Assembly: GCF_003967595.1 (NCBI RefSeq)
Contig: NZ_BIFW01000003.1
Location: 76,468 to 140,467 of the forward strand
DNA: 64,000 bases
Origin: Companilactobacillus musae
GTDB taxonomy: Bacteria; Bacillota; Bacilli; Lactobacillales; Lactobacillaceae
Reading direction: 5' to 3'
Notes under the pieces: generated by a model
What the model saw: the letters and a program-made list of their open reading frames with translations, nothing else
The model's database searches: none
Told to the model about the DNA's origin: nothing
Program-made: the position numbers and the translations under genes
Shown here: positions 1-8,272 of the stretch, piece after piece
How positions within the stretch are numbered: the stretch's first letter is position 1
Layout: each line of letters starts with the position of its first letter

Positions 1-108
1 GAGGATCTCTTCAGCAACATCTGAACCTAAGAATCCTTCCAAAGCAATGGTTGCATTATCAGGAATAAGCTCTGCAGCCTTTTCACTGTTAATAAATTGT
101 ACAGTCAT
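1..108 (-). CDS. Acyl-CoA:acetate/3-ketoacid CoA-transferase family, N-terminal fragment
   Basis: Only the first 36 codons are in the window; the gene runs off the left edge. The N-terminus (MTVQFINSEKAAELIPDNAT, then a hydrophobic Gly-rich turn) matches the start of family I CoA-transferases, where a 'DxATI...GF' strand opens the CoA-binding fold. A Shine-Dalgarno-like GGATGGGG lies about 8 nt before the ATG. It follows fabV on the same strand after an 86-nt gap, so the two are probably co-transcribed. Known role of the family: moving CoA between acyl-CoA and a free acid such as acetate. Substrate cannot be judged from this fragment. Confidence 0.6.
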   Translation of the reverse strand, partial: MTVQFINSEKAAELIPDNATIALEGFLGSDVAEEIL

Positions 109-194
109 TAAAAACACCCCATCCTTTTCTAACTCATCGATCACAACTACCTACTGCTTTGAAAGTTATAGGTAAGATGCTATTCGAAAAAATA

Positions 195-1406
195 TTATGG
201 TCTCAATTTCATTAATTCATCTAAATCTACAGTATCAATGTCAGCTCCTGGAACTTCAAAACCATTAAGTTGCATGAATTCTCTTCTAAATTCAGCATAG
301 CCTGTTAAAGAACTATTAAAGTTTTCAGGTGTGATCTTTGTCATCAATTCAGAAACTTTTTCTTGGATATCTTCACGTTGTTCCCATGCATCTGGACGCA
401 AACGACCTCTGTCATCTACTTCACGATTATTTCCATAAACCATGTCACGGAAAAGTCGATCCTTGTGCATAATTGGTGTCTCATGTGTTCCTGTTTCTTC
501 TTCAATCTTATAAAGTGCAATACAATACATTGGGAAAATAGGAATAACAACAGATGCCTTAGTAGTAACGGCACGAGATACAGAAATTAGAGCTTCACCA
601 TTAATATCCTTGATTTTGTCTTGAATCTTATGTGATGACTCTTCGGCAGCGTCTTTAGCGGCTCCCAAAGTTCCTTCATGGTAAAAATCATATGTACTCT
701 TTGGTCCAATATATGAATAGAGGATTGTCTTGAAACCATCAGCTAAAACTCCGGCTTGTTTCAATTCATCAACCCAGATCTCCCAATCTTCTCCACCCAT
801 AACGTGTTTTGTTGCTTCCACTTCATCGTTTGTGGCTGATTCGACAGTTTGTTCAAATAGTTTATTTTCTTCTAGGTTAATATTTTCACCAGTTACAGAT
901 TTCCCAACACTTTTGATTACTGAACGCCAAGTTTCATCCGGATTCTTAGGATTGGTACGTTTAGGTGCAGCGACTGAATATACTAGAAGATCAATCTTTC
1001 CACCAAAACTATCTTTGATATATTGGATAACTTGGTCCTTCATATCTTGTGCAAAAGCATCCCCAATAAAGTTCTTGCCAATCAATCCTGCCTTTTCAGC
1101 TTCTTGACGGAAGTAAATATTGTTATACCAACCGGCAGTTCCGAGCATCTTTTCATCACGAGGTGGTCGTTCGAAGGAAACTCCGATTGTGTCAGCTCCT
1201 TGACCAAAAGCTGCTGTAATTCTACTAGCAAGTCCATAACTAGATGACCCCCCAATAATCAAAGCCTTCTTGGCACCCTCATAGTGACCTTTACCTTGTA
1301 CATAGGCGATTTGATTAAGTATTTCTTGACGACAACCCTCTGGATTAACTGAACGAGCAACGTTTCCTTTAAGCTTTCCAGTGATTTTTACCATTGTATC
1401 TGACAT
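195..1406 (-). CDS. fabV: Trans-2-enoyl-CoA reductase / enoyl-ACP reductase (FabV/TER type)
   Basis: NAD(P)H-dependent reduction of a trans-2-enoyl thioester, e.g. crotonyl-CoA to butyryl-CoA. About 403 aa, the usual family length. The nucleotide-binding motif GGSSSYG is at about residues 52-58, and the FabV/TER Tyr-x8-Lys catalytic pair is present (FYHEGTLGAAK, Y242 and K251). I chose the ATG at 1406 rather than the upstream GTG because AGGTGGAG sits 6 nt before it. The CoA-transferase gene lies downstream and enoyl-CoA hydratases nearby, which favours a CoA-linked (TER) role over membrane fatty-acid synthesis; that choice is inference. Confidence 0.9.
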   Translation of the reverse strand: MSDTMVKITGKLKGNVARSVNPEGCRQEILNQIAYVQGKGHYEGAKKALIIGGSSSYGLASRITAAFGQGADTIGVSFERPPRDEKMLGTAGWYNNIYFRQEAEKAGLIGKNFIGDAFAQDMKDQVIQYIKDSFGGKIDLLVYSVAAPKRTNPKNPDETWRSVIKSVGKSVTGENINLEENKLFEQTVESATNDEVEATKHVMGGEDWEIWVDELKQAGVLADGFKTILYSYIGPKSTYDFYHEGTLGAAKDAAEESSHKIQDKIKDINGEALISVSRAVTTKASVVIPIFPMYCIALYKIEEETGTHETPIMHKDRLFRDMVYGNNREVDDRGRLRPDAWEQREDIQEKVSELMTKITPENFNSSLTGYAEFRREFMQLNGFEVPGADIDTVDLDELMKLRP

Positions 1407-1604
1407 ATTCAACTCCACCTTTGTAAATAAATTAATGTAATGAATGAAGTCAATTATTATCTTTTAACATTTGATTGAAAGTACTCGCTGGCGTTTAGAG
1501 TTTTCAAATGTTTTTTGATAACTTAAAATAATTCCGCTCATTTTGATTGAAAACCTCGATAGCTAAATCACATTGTGACATCTATAACTATCTTCAATTG
1601 CTAA

Positions 1605-1618
1605 TGTAAGCCTTTACA
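1605..1618. promoter_or_regulatory. cre-like CcpA site upstream of fabV
   Basis: TGTAAGCCTTTACA matches the catabolite-responsive element consensus (TGNAANCGNTNNCA) at all but one fixed position (CC instead of CG) and is nearly palindromic. It lies about 200 nt upstream of fabV. Confidence 0.45.
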
Positions 1619-1792
1619 ATAATTCAAACCAATATTACTTGTTTATCCACTATATAACGTTCAGTTATAATCCTGTCATACCAGTAGTCACAGCTTAATA
1701 AGCTAAAAATAGACAACAAGATATTGCATGTTATAAAATATTGCTATTTTAATGATCATTTTGATTCTATATTTTGAACACTTCAAAAAAAC

Positions 1793-1838
1793 AAAAAAAT
1801 AACACCGTGACCGTTTTTGGTCATTGTGTTATTTTTTG
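1793..1838. terminator. Bidirectional hairpin terminator between glpF and fabV
   Basis: Stem AATAACAC..TGACC pairs with GGTCA..GTGTTATT, flanked by A-runs on the left and T-runs on the right, so it can terminate either strand. It would end the glpF transcript after its long structured 3' region. Confidence 0.7.
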
Positions 1839-1842
1839 TTAT

Positions 1843-1969
1843 TTGAAACGAACTATACAGAGGCAACCCATTCCGGTTAAGTCAACTTTACGTGTCGCTC
1901 GCTTCGCGAGCAACGCGTAAAGTAGTCTTAATCCTCGTGGGCTGACCGCCTCTGTTCCGCTCTCTGATC
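1843..1969. repeat. Imperfect long-hairpin repeat, copy I
   Basis: Starts TTGAAACGAACT and ends with TGTTCCGCTCTCTGATCTT. The core 1885-1902 pairs with 1906-1923 (16 of 18 positions, TTC loop); outer arms GGTTAAG/CTTAATCC, CCCA/TGGG and CAGAGGC/GCCTCTG extend it to about 97 nt. It contains no ORF and is more GC-rich than its surroundings. It shares both ends with the adjacent copy II. Confidence 0.7.
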
Positions 1970-2097
1970 TTGAAACGAGCTGCACAAACCAATTTCTTCC
2001 GCTTAGCTACGCATTGTAAATCATTCGTAAAATACACGAATAATTCACAACGCTAAGTAATGCTCGGAAATTCCTAGGCTTGTTTCGCTCTCTCATC
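1970..2097. repeat. Imperfect long-hairpin repeat, copy II
   Basis: Starts TTGAAACGAGCT and ends with TGTTTCGCTCTCTCATCTT, the same ends as copy I but with a different interior. Pairings include GAAACGAGC/GCTTGTTTC, CTTAGC/GCTAAG, TTGT/ACAA and ATTCGT/ACGAAT around an AAAATAC loop. It abuts the glpF stop codon, so it would be in the glpF 3' untranslated region. Confidence 0.65.
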
Positions 2098-2850
2098 TTA
2101 TAATCCAAAGAACATCTTATAGATAAAGATACCTATAACTGCACCAGTAATTGGTGCTACTACTGGAACCCAACTATAATTCCAGTTTGAAGATCCCTTA
2201 TTTGGCACTGGCACAATAGCATGTACAATTCTTGGCCCTAGATCACGTGCTGGATTCAATGCTGGGCCAGTTGGGCCACCGACTGACATAACTAATGTTG
2301 TAATTACTAAACCAACACCGATATTAGCAATATCAATACTTTGCTTGAAGAACATTCCACGATACAATCCCATTGCTGCGAAGGTCAAAACTGCTGTACC
2401 AATAGCTTCAGTCCAAAAACCATTCATAGTACTACCTGCTGTATCACCGGTTGAGAAAGTAGCAAAGATTGCTCCCTCGTCTTTGGAACGTTTATAGTAT
2501 GGCCAATAAATAACTAGGACTAATAATTGACCTACCATCGCACCTAAAAATTGAAAAATAATATATGGAGCTACTTTAGCCCATGGAAAAATTCCTGCTG
2601 CCGCTTGAGCAATTGTAATAGCTGGGTTCAAATGATTACCTGAAATTGAACCAAACATCATGGCTGGAATCATAACACCCAGACCGTATCCAACGGCAAT
2701 GAAGATCCAACCACCGTTGGCCTGTCCGTTTTCTCCATTACCAGTTGTATCTTTTAGAAATGAATTGGCAACCGCACCATTTCCGAATAATACCAGAATC
2801 AAAGTTCCAAAGAACTCAGCTGCAAAGCGAGCATCCCACGTTCCACTCAT
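2098..2850 (-). CDS. glpF: Aquaglyceroporin / glycerol uptake facilitator (MIP family)
   Basis: Channel protein of the cytoplasmic membrane for glycerol, water and small solutes. 250 aa with six hydrophobic segments and both NPA boxes: GNHLNPAIT near residue 75 and GPALNPARD near residue 200. The Asp after the second NPA-R is the usual mark of glycerol-conducting members rather than strict water channels. GGGGGTG precedes the ATG by 7 nt. It stands alone on its strand between the fabV unit and the divergent enoyl-CoA hydratase; no glycerol kinase or dehydratase is visible here, so its physiological link to the neighbours is unknown. Confidence 0.9.
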   Translation of the reverse strand: MSGTWDARFAAEFFGTLILVLFGNGAVANSFLKDTTGNGENGQANGGWIFIAVGYGLGVMIPAMMFGSISGNHLNPAITIAQAAAGIFPWAKVAPYIIFQFLGAMVGQLLVLVIYWPYYKRSKDEGAIFATFSTGDTAGSTMNGFWTEAIGTAVLTFAAMGLYRGMFFKQSIDIANIGVGLVITTLVMSVGGPTGPALNPARDLGPRIVHAIVPVPNKGSSNWNYSWVPVVAPITGAVIGIFIYKMFFGL

Positions 2851-3023
2851 TTAAAACACCCCCAAAGTTTTTACTAAGTCAAAATTTAGATCATTTGTTT
2901 AATTATTTAGCGTGCAATTAACTTAGCAAACTGAACTATAACGGAGAAAATCTTTGGCGTAAATATTGATATTTATTCATACTCTCAATAACTTTATGTT
3001 ATGAATGGCTCGATTTACCAAAG

Positions 3024-3037
3024 TGACAGCGTTTACA
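3024..3037. promoter_or_regulatory. cre-like CcpA site in the glpF/enoyl-CoA hydratase divergent region
   Basis: TGACAGCGTTTACA fits the cre consensus with a single mismatch (C at position 4). It lies in the 374-bp gap between divergent glpF and the hydratase gene and could serve either. Confidence 0.55.
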
Positions 3038-3146
3038 TTTATATAAAAAGGCATTTTTTCACAAACTTTTGTTCAATAAAAATTTTTATCAAAAAATGAA
3101 ATGCTTTAATTTCGGCATTTAGGTTTCTAACTTTTTCATTCAAAAT

Positions 3147-3174
3147 TTGCATTTTTCAAATTTAACTTTAGTAT
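3147..3174 (+). promoter_or_regulatory. Possible promoter of the enoyl-CoA hydratase gene
   Basis: TTGCAT, 16-nt spacer, TAGTAT, ending about 50 nt before the start codon. Matches are partial; the region is AT-rich and other placements are possible. Confidence 0.35.
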
Positions 3175-3224
3175 GAATCTCGAAAGTACTTGCTGGTAAC
3201 TACTTTTGAAGGGATGTTACTAAC

Positions 3225-4031
3225 ATGACAGAATTAACAGGTATGAAAAATTTCGAAAATGTACTACTAGGGGTTAAAGATGGTATTGCTACTTTAACAA
3301 TTAACCGTCCAAAATCACTAAACGCTTTGAACTCAGCTACATTAACAGATATCGGTGATGCACTTGATGTTGTTAAGAATAATGAAGATGCCATTAAAGT
3401 ATTGATCGTTACAGGTTCAGGTGAAAAGGCATTCGTTGCTGGCGCAGATATTTCTCAAATGAGAGATATGAATCCTATTGAAGCCGCTGAACTTTCAAAA
3501 CTAGCTCATAATTCATTTGGCAAGATTGAAAACTTGAAACAATTTACAATTGCTGCTGTTAATGGATACTGTTTAGGTGGTGGACTTGAATTAGCTTCAT
3601 CATGTGACATGCGTATTGTTTCTAATAAAGCCAAGTTTGGTCAACCCGAAGTAACACTTGGAATTGTGCCTGGATTTGGTGGTACACAACGTCTAACACG
3701 TCTTGTTGGTCGTGGTAAAGCCAAGGAAATGATTGCTACTGGTACAATGATTGATGCTGACGAAGCTTACCGTGTAGGCGTTGCTGATGAAATTGCTGCA
3801 CCTGAGGAATTGATCAGCAAAGCTACAGAAATTGCTAAGACAATCATGAAGAATGGTTTGATTGCCGTTGGTATGGCCAAGTACGTTATCGACCGTGCCG
3901 CTGATTTACCATTGGATACAGCTATCGACTTCGAAACACAAATGTGGGCACAAACATTTGCTACTGAAGATCAAACTGAAGGTATGACAGCATTCTTAGA
4001 GAAACGTCATGCTAAATTCACTGGTAAATAA
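3225..4031 (+). CDS. Enoyl-CoA hydratase (crotonase family)
   Basis: Hydrates trans-2-enoyl-CoA to 3-hydroxyacyl-CoA, or the reverse. 268 aa, slightly longer than the usual 255-260. The oxyanion-hole region FVAGADISQM is at 70-79, and both catalytic glutamates of crotonase are present with the expected 20-residue spacing (E122 in GGGLELA, E142 in GQPEVTLG), so it should be an active hydratase rather than another crotonase-fold enzyme. AAGGGATG precedes the ATG by 8 nt. Single gene followed by its own terminator. With FabV and CoA-transferase it would form the last steps of a butyryl-CoA-like pathway; no thiolase or hydroxyacyl-CoA dehydrogenase is in the window. Confidence 0.9.
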   Translation: MTELTGMKNFENVLLGVKDGIATLTINRPKSLNALNSATLTDIGDALDVVKNNEDAIKVLIVTGSGEKAFVAGADISQMRDMNPIEAAELSKLAHNSFGKIENLKQFTIAAVNGYCLGGGLELASSCDMRIVSNKAKFGQPEVTLGIVPGFGGTQRLTRLVGRGKAKEMIATGTMIDADEAYRVGVADEIAAPEELISKATEIAKTIMKNGLIAVGMAKYVIDRAADLPLDTAIDFETQMWAQTFATEDQTEGMTAFLEKRHAKFTGK

Positions 4032-4055
4032 AATAAATTTGCCCTCCATAATGCT

Positions 4056-4087
4056 GACGAGAACTTTAAGTTCTCGTCTTTTTTTGT
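4056..4087 (+). terminator. Rho-independent terminator of the enoyl-CoA hydratase gene
   Basis: Perfect stem GACGAGAACTT/AAGTTCTCGTC followed by a T-run. Confidence 0.9.
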
Positions 4088-4100
4088 CTACTATAAATAT

Positions 4101-4143
4101 AAATAAAAAAAACTCTATCGATCTAGTCGCAGATCAGTAGAGT
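4101..4143 (-). terminator. Terminator of the maoC-type gene
   Basis: On the minus strand ACTCTA..GATCT pairs with AGATC..TAGAGT and is followed by a run of T. Confidence 0.75.
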
Positions 4144-4161
4144 GATTTAATTATTATATTT

Positions 4162-4596
4162 TCATTTTCTGGCTGGCATTATTTGAGCTGTTCCTTCAGT
4201 TACAATGACCCCATCTTGGTTAGTTACAATTGTTGATAATGTTGCAATTTGGAAATGAGCTTTTTGATCAATTTTTTCAACTTTTACGGTCACAACTAAG
4301 ACATCACCAAAGTAAACAGGTTTATCAAATTTAAGAGTTTGGTTTAAATATATGGCTCCAGGACCAGGCATTTTATTACCTATACATGCAGAAATCATTC
4401 CTGCTGACAACATTCCGTGAGCAATTCTTTTGTGAAATTGTGTCTTTTTAGCAAATTCTTCATCGACGTGCATTGGATTATAATCACCTGTTACTTTGGC
4501 AAATGTATCTACATCTTCTTCGGTAACTCTTTTAGATAGCGTTCCTGTCATACCTACTTCCAATTCACCTTCATAAATTATCTTGTAATCTTCCAT
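4162..4596 (-). CDS. MaoC-type (R)-specific enoyl-CoA hydratase (PhaJ-like)
   Basis: Single hot-dog-fold domain, 144 aa from the ATG at 4596, which has GGAGGT 7 nt upstream; the longer reading has no ribosome site. The hydratase signature GDYNPMHVDEEFA gives the catalytic Asp38 and His43 (spacing as in PhaJ), followed by IAHGMLSAG. Known family role: (R)-3-hydroxyacyl-CoA formation from enoyl-CoA. It is convergent with the crotonase-type hydratase, which makes the opposite (S) isomer, and has a strong cre site upstream. Whether it acts in the same pathway is inference. Confidence 0.85.
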   Translation of the reverse strand: MEDYKIIYEGELEVGMTGTLSKRVTEEDVDTFAKVTGDYNPMHVDEEFAKKTQFHKRIAHGMLSAGMISACIGNKMPGPGAIYLNQTLKFDKPVYFGDVLVVTVKVEKIDQKAHFQIATLSTIVTNQDGVIVTEGTAQIMPARK

Positions 4597-4654
4597 CAAT
4601 GCGACCTCCCATGATATGTGCTTTTCTTCACATTCTTCATAGATCATCGTATAT

Positions 4655-4668
4655 TGAAATCGCTTACA
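4655..4668. promoter_or_regulatory. cre site (CcpA) upstream of the maoC-type gene
   Basis: TGAAATCGCTTACA matches every fixed position of TGNAANCGNTNNCA. It is 59-72 nt upstream of the maoC start codon, suiting catabolite control. The rest of the 338-bp gap to 4934 is AT-rich with no further feature I can support. Confidence 0.7.
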
Positions 4669-4934
4669 TTAAAAATATCTATTCTTTATAGCACGTATAA
4701 CCAAATGAAATATCTATATCCTAGCAAATAAAATTCTCCTAAAATTTGAAAGTATAATTTAGCTTTCCTTCGTTATACTCAAATTAATATAAATAATTAG
4801 ACTACTTTATAAACATTGTAAAATGTTGGCAAATTTTCAAAAACCGCTTTTTTGAAAGCGCAATCTTTATCGTTGACTTCCCCTACATAACCTTTAATAA
4901 TTGAAATGATATTAAAAATATTGGAGGTACTTTT

Positions 4935-5855
4935 ATGAAACAACGTTATATTGGCGAAACTAACTGGCAAGCTTCAGCTGTGGCACTTGGTATTATGCGA
5001 ATGAACAGTTTAACTCCTCAGCAAGCTGCAAAAGCACTTGATACGGCTTATGACAGCGGCATTAATTATATTGATTCTGCTGACATCTATGGTGGCGGCG
5101 ATTCCGAAAAAGTCTTTGGTCAAGCACTTAAACAAAGTAATATTAATCGTGATGATATTTACATTCAATCCAAAGGCGGTATTATTTCTGGACAAAGATA
5201 CGATTTTTCTAAACAGCATTTGATTGATGCCGTTGATGGTTCTCTAGAACGTATGGGTATCGACTATTTGGATTCCTTCTTACTTCATCGTCCTGATCCA
5301 TTAATGGAACCAGAAGAAGTGGCTGAAGCCTTTGACGAACTCCAAAGAACTGGCAAAGTTCGTCATTTTGGAGTTTCTAATTTTAATCCTGAACAATTTC
5401 TATTAGTTCAAGAAGCTGTCGATCAAAGATTAATTATTAATCAATTACAATTCAGCATTATGCATACTGGCATGATCGACTTTGGCATGCACACTAATAT
5501 GACCGATACCCGTTCCATTAATCATGATGGTGGAATTCTCGAATTTTCAAGACGTATGGGCGTTACTATTCAAGCTTGGTCGCCATTCCAATATGGTATG
5601 TTTGCAGGAACTTTCATTAATAACGACAAGTTCCCCGAATTGAATCAAAAATTACAAGAACTAGCTGACAAATATGATGTAAGTAAAAATGCTATTGCCT
5701 CAGCTTGGATTTTAAGACATCCAGCTAATATTCAAGTTATCATCGGAACTATGAACCCAGAGCACATCGCGGATAGTGCTAAAGGCGGAGATGTTAATTT
5801 GACGAAACAAGAATGGTACGATGTTTACTTCGCCGCAGGCAATGATTTGCCATAA
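4935..5855 (+). CDS. Aldo/keto reductase (YdhF-like oxidoreductase)
   Basis: NADP(H)-dependent carbonyl reductase fold, 306 aa, soluble. The AKR catalytic tetrad is visible: D47 and Y52 (YIDSADIYGGG), K80 (QSKGG) and H118 (LLHRPD). The C-terminal cofactor region includes the WILRHPANIQVIIGT stretch typical of the family. GGAGGT precedes the ATG by 6 nt. Monocistronic, followed by a hairpin. Physiological substrate unknown. Confidence 0.85.
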   Translation: MKQRYIGETNWQASAVALGIMRMNSLTPQQAAKALDTAYDSGINYIDSADIYGGGDSEKVFGQALKQSNINRDDIYIQSKGGIISGQRYDFSKQHLIDAVDGSLERMGIDYLDSFLLHRPDPLMEPEEVAEAFDELQRTGKVRHFGVSNFNPEQFLLVQEAVDQRLIINQLQFSIMHTGMIDFGMHTNMTDTRSINHDGGILEFSRRMGVTIQAWSPFQYGMFAGTFINNDKFPELNQKLQELADKYDVSKNAIASAWILRHPANIQVIIGTMNPEHIADSAKGGDVNLTKQEWYDVYFAAGNDLP

Positions 5856-5872
5856 AAGAATAGAACATTACC

Positions 5873-5922
5873 AATCCCTGTATGATGATCAATCAAAAAT
5901 GGTCAACATATGGGGATTTTTT
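5873..5922 (+). terminator. Imperfect terminator hairpin (TCTCC/GGGAT type)
   Basis: AATCCCTGTATG arm pairs imperfectly with CATATGGGGATT, then a T-run. Related in form to hairpins at 32334 and 60529. Confidence 0.6.
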
Positions 5923-6042
5923 ATACGAGAGAAACTGGGCCCCATTCCACATTTGCTACATACTTAACGACAAAAGTAGTTATATATCGAACTCTCTTTG
6001 AGAGTATAATGTTAGATATATTGTGAAAAAGAGGAATTTCTT

Positions 6043-6684
6043 ATGCCAAAAGTACTCGTGATTTATGCTCACCCTGAAACTGCCAAGGGTTCTTCAACAC
6101 ATGAACTATACAAGCATTTTATAAATTCATATATTGAAAAAAATCCTGATGATGAAATCATCGTTCATAATGTTTCTGAGTATATGCCGTTTCCATTAAA
6201 CAAAATTGCCGTTTCAATTTACAACAAAAATTTAGCCAAAACTGCTTTGAATGCCGACGAAGCACGTTTTAATGATTCTCGTCAACAATGGATTGATGAA
6301 TTTGTTAATGCTGACAAATACGTCTTTGTCAATCCAATGTATAATCTCTTCCTTCCTGCTGAAATGAAGAGCTATATTGACATGATCATGCAAGCTCATG
6401 ATACTTTCCACTACGATAAAGATGGAAATTCAGTTGGCGACTTACACCACAAAAAGGTTATTCATTTACAAACTAGTGGTGGAAATTACCACGATTCTAA
6501 TAGCAATCCTGATTCTAAAATTCAAGATCTGGCTGATCAGTATCTCTGCATGATGCTTCATCTAATGGGAGTTGATGATTATACTAGTGTCTTTGCTGAA
6601 GGCATGGATCATGATCCATTGCATGCAATTGAAATTTTAGATAACGCCTATAATAATGCTGAAAAAGCTGGTAAAGAGTTCTAG
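6043..6684 (+). CDS. FMN-dependent NADH-azoreductase-like flavoprotein
   Basis: Flavodoxin-like (Flavodoxin_2) quinone/azo-compound reductase, 213 aa, cytoplasmic. The N-terminal strand and phosphate-binding turn (VLVIYAHPETAKGSSTHEL) and the central FVNPMYNLFLPAEMKSYIDMI flavin/substrate loop are typical of AzoR proteins, as is LQTSGGNY near residue 145. Monocistronic; the terminator overlaps its stop codon. True substrate (azo dye, quinone or other) cannot be told. Confidence 0.85.
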   Translation: MPKVLVIYAHPETAKGSSTHELYKHFINSYIEKNPDDEIIVHNVSEYMPFPLNKIAVSIYNKNLAKTALNADEARFNDSRQQWIDEFVNADKYVFVNPMYNLFLPAEMKSYIDMIMQAHDTFHYDKDGNSVGDLHHKKVIHLQTSGGNYHDSNSNPDSKIQDLADQYLCMMLHLMGVDDYTSVFAEGMDHDPLHAIEILDNAYNNAEKAGKEF

Positions 6685-6711
6685 TAAGTCAACTTACTAG
6701 AGCTTTTTTAT
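6681..6711 (+). terminator. Terminator of the azoreductase gene
   Basis: CTAGTAAGT pairs perfectly with ACTTACTAG across two bases, then AGCTTTTTT. The stem includes the stop codon TAG. Confidence 0.85.
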
Positions 6712-6743
6712 AATCCGTTATAACGATAAAAAAGAGGTAAAAC

Positions 6744-7604
6744 ATGACATTTTCATCTAATAATATTTCTGTTTCGACAATTCTTGAAGCTATCGACTGG
6801 CAAATCGAACATACAGAAAAACAAATTTCATCTTTAAATAAGGCAGTTAATAGACTAAATACTCTCGATGATTTAAAAGTAAAAGGCACTCTTCTCAAGA
6901 CTTATGCCAATAAAATTGATATCAAAAAAGGTTATGTTATTTTACCAGACTACCGCCCAGAAAAATCTGACATAACCATTTACTTAGATATTAAAAAATC
7001 AGCCATGGAAAATGCTGAAACTTATTTCCATCAGTACCACCGCGACAAAAGAGGTCTAGAAACAATTCAAAAACATTTAGAAACGGCGCAAAATAATCTC
7101 AAAAAACAATTAAATAGAAAAGATACATTTGATTCTGAAGATCCTGATCAAGTTCAAACAATTAAAAATGAGTTAATTGCTGAAGACGCCTTAAAAACTA
7201 AAGTTCTTCATTCTTCAAAAGCTCCTGAACCAGCCCACCCTAGACGCTTTTATACAACCGATCATGTCTTAGTTGAAGTTGGTAAAAACAGTGTTCAAAA
7301 CGATCATCTTACTTTGACTGCTAAAAAAGACTACTACTGGATGCACGTCAGTGAACTTGCTGGTTCTCACGTGGTTATTCACAGTACTGATCCTAGTCAA
7401 CAAACATTAATAGAGGCTGCAAAATTAACTGCTTATTACAGCAAAGGACGTGGCTTGAATCAAGTTCCTGTAGATGTTTTAAAAGTAGGTCAACTATTCA
7501 AGCCTAAAGGTGCAAAACCCGGATTAGTACTTTTCACTGGTAAATCAAAAACTATAACGGTAAAACCTGATGAAAAGTTAGCCCAAAATCTGATGGCTGA
7601 TTAA
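6744..7604 (+). CDS. NFACT-R domain protein, RqcH-like without the NFACT-N domain
   Basis: 286 aa, half the size of RqcH/FbpA proteins (about 560-570 aa). Residues about 1-160 look like the helical/coiled-coil middle part, and about 170-286 are the NFACT-R (DUF814) domain: HPRRFYTTDHVLVEVGKN, then WMHVSELAGSHVVIH, AAYYSKGR-like and KPKGAKPG motifs. The NFACT-N part that binds tRNA in RqcH is absent. AGAGG precedes the ATG by 7 nt, so this is a separate gene and not an obvious truncation. Likely RNA- or ribosome-binding; role unknown. Inference: a paralogue acting in ribosome quality control. Confidence 0.75.
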   Translation: MTFSSNNISVSTILEAIDWQIEHTEKQISSLNKAVNRLNTLDDLKVKGTLLKTYANKIDIKKGYVILPDYRPEKSDITIYLDIKKSAMENAETYFHQYHRDKRGLETIQKHLETAQNNLKKQLNRKDTFDSEDPDQVQTIKNELIAEDALKTKVLHSSKAPEPAHPRRFYTTDHVLVEVGKNSVQNDHLTLTAKKDYYWMHVSELAGSHVVIHSTDPSQQTLIEAAKLTAYYSKGRGLNQVPVDVLKVGQLFKPKGAKPGLVLFTGKSKTITVKPDEKLAQNLMAD

Positions 7605-7607
7605 TAA

Positions 7608-8198
7608 TTATTTTTTCTTTCTATTAATTAGTAAAACGATAATGCATCCAAATGCTATGCCACCAAAAATACCTGATACTCCTAACTGTCCTAAATATCC
7701 TAAAATGATTGATATAACGATCGATATTGCTACAATTGTGACATAAATTGGAATCCTCTTTTGATAATTAGTTGGTTTGGCACTGACTTTTTTCATAAAT
7801 ACACTCAATAGTATTAGTGCAATAGCATTTAAAATCCCCATTACAAAGACTAATCTAATTACCCATGAATTGAATTTGATAATTCCCAAAAGATCGGTGC
7901 AAATAAGAGCAATAAACATTACATCAATAATGGTCAAAACTATAGTTACCGGCTTAATACTTTTCAATACTTCCTGTTTCTTTAAATATTCAGTCATACC
8001 TGTATCCTCCTTTAGAAGAGTATCTAATGAAACTTGATAATAATTACTTAACTGAATCAAACTTTCAATATCAGGATAGCTGTTCTCGGTTTCCCAACTA
8101 GAAATTGTTTGCCTTGAAACATTTAAATCATCAGCTACTTTTTGTTGCGTCATTTGTTTTTTCTGTCGCTCCTGTTTTAGACGATTACCAAATTTCAT
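7608..8198 (-). CDS. XRE-family regulator with C-terminal membrane segments
   Basis: 196 aa. A helix-turn-helix of the Cro/CI type occupies about residues 1-60 (QQKVADDLNVSRQTISSWETENSYP), followed by a short linker and about four hydrophobic segments (residues 75-190) ending in a Lys/Arg tail. Such one-component membrane regulators often sense envelope or peptide signals, but none is indicated here. I chose the ATG at 8198 over an upstream GTG because AAGTGAG is better spaced. It converges with the NFACT gene, ending 3 nt from it. Confidence 0.8.
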   Translation of the reverse strand: MKFGNRLKQERQKKQMTQQKVADDLNVSRQTISSWETENSYPDIESLIQLSNYYQVSLDTLLKEDTGMTEYLKKQEVLKSIKPVTIVLTIIDVMFIALICTDLLGIIKFNSWVIRLVFVMGILNAIALILLSVFMKKVSAKPTNYQKRIPIYVTIVAISIVISIILGYLGQLGVSGIFGGIAFGCIIVLLINRKKK

Positions 8199-8272
8199 TT
8201 TTCTCACTTCTTTCTAAAATCGATACTAAATTAGTATACTTGAAAAACCTAGCAAAGATTCTAAGCACATAA

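Noticed and set aside
730..1107. 125-codon frame on the plus strand opposite fabV
   Set aside because: Antisense shadow of a well-supported gene with no ribosome site.
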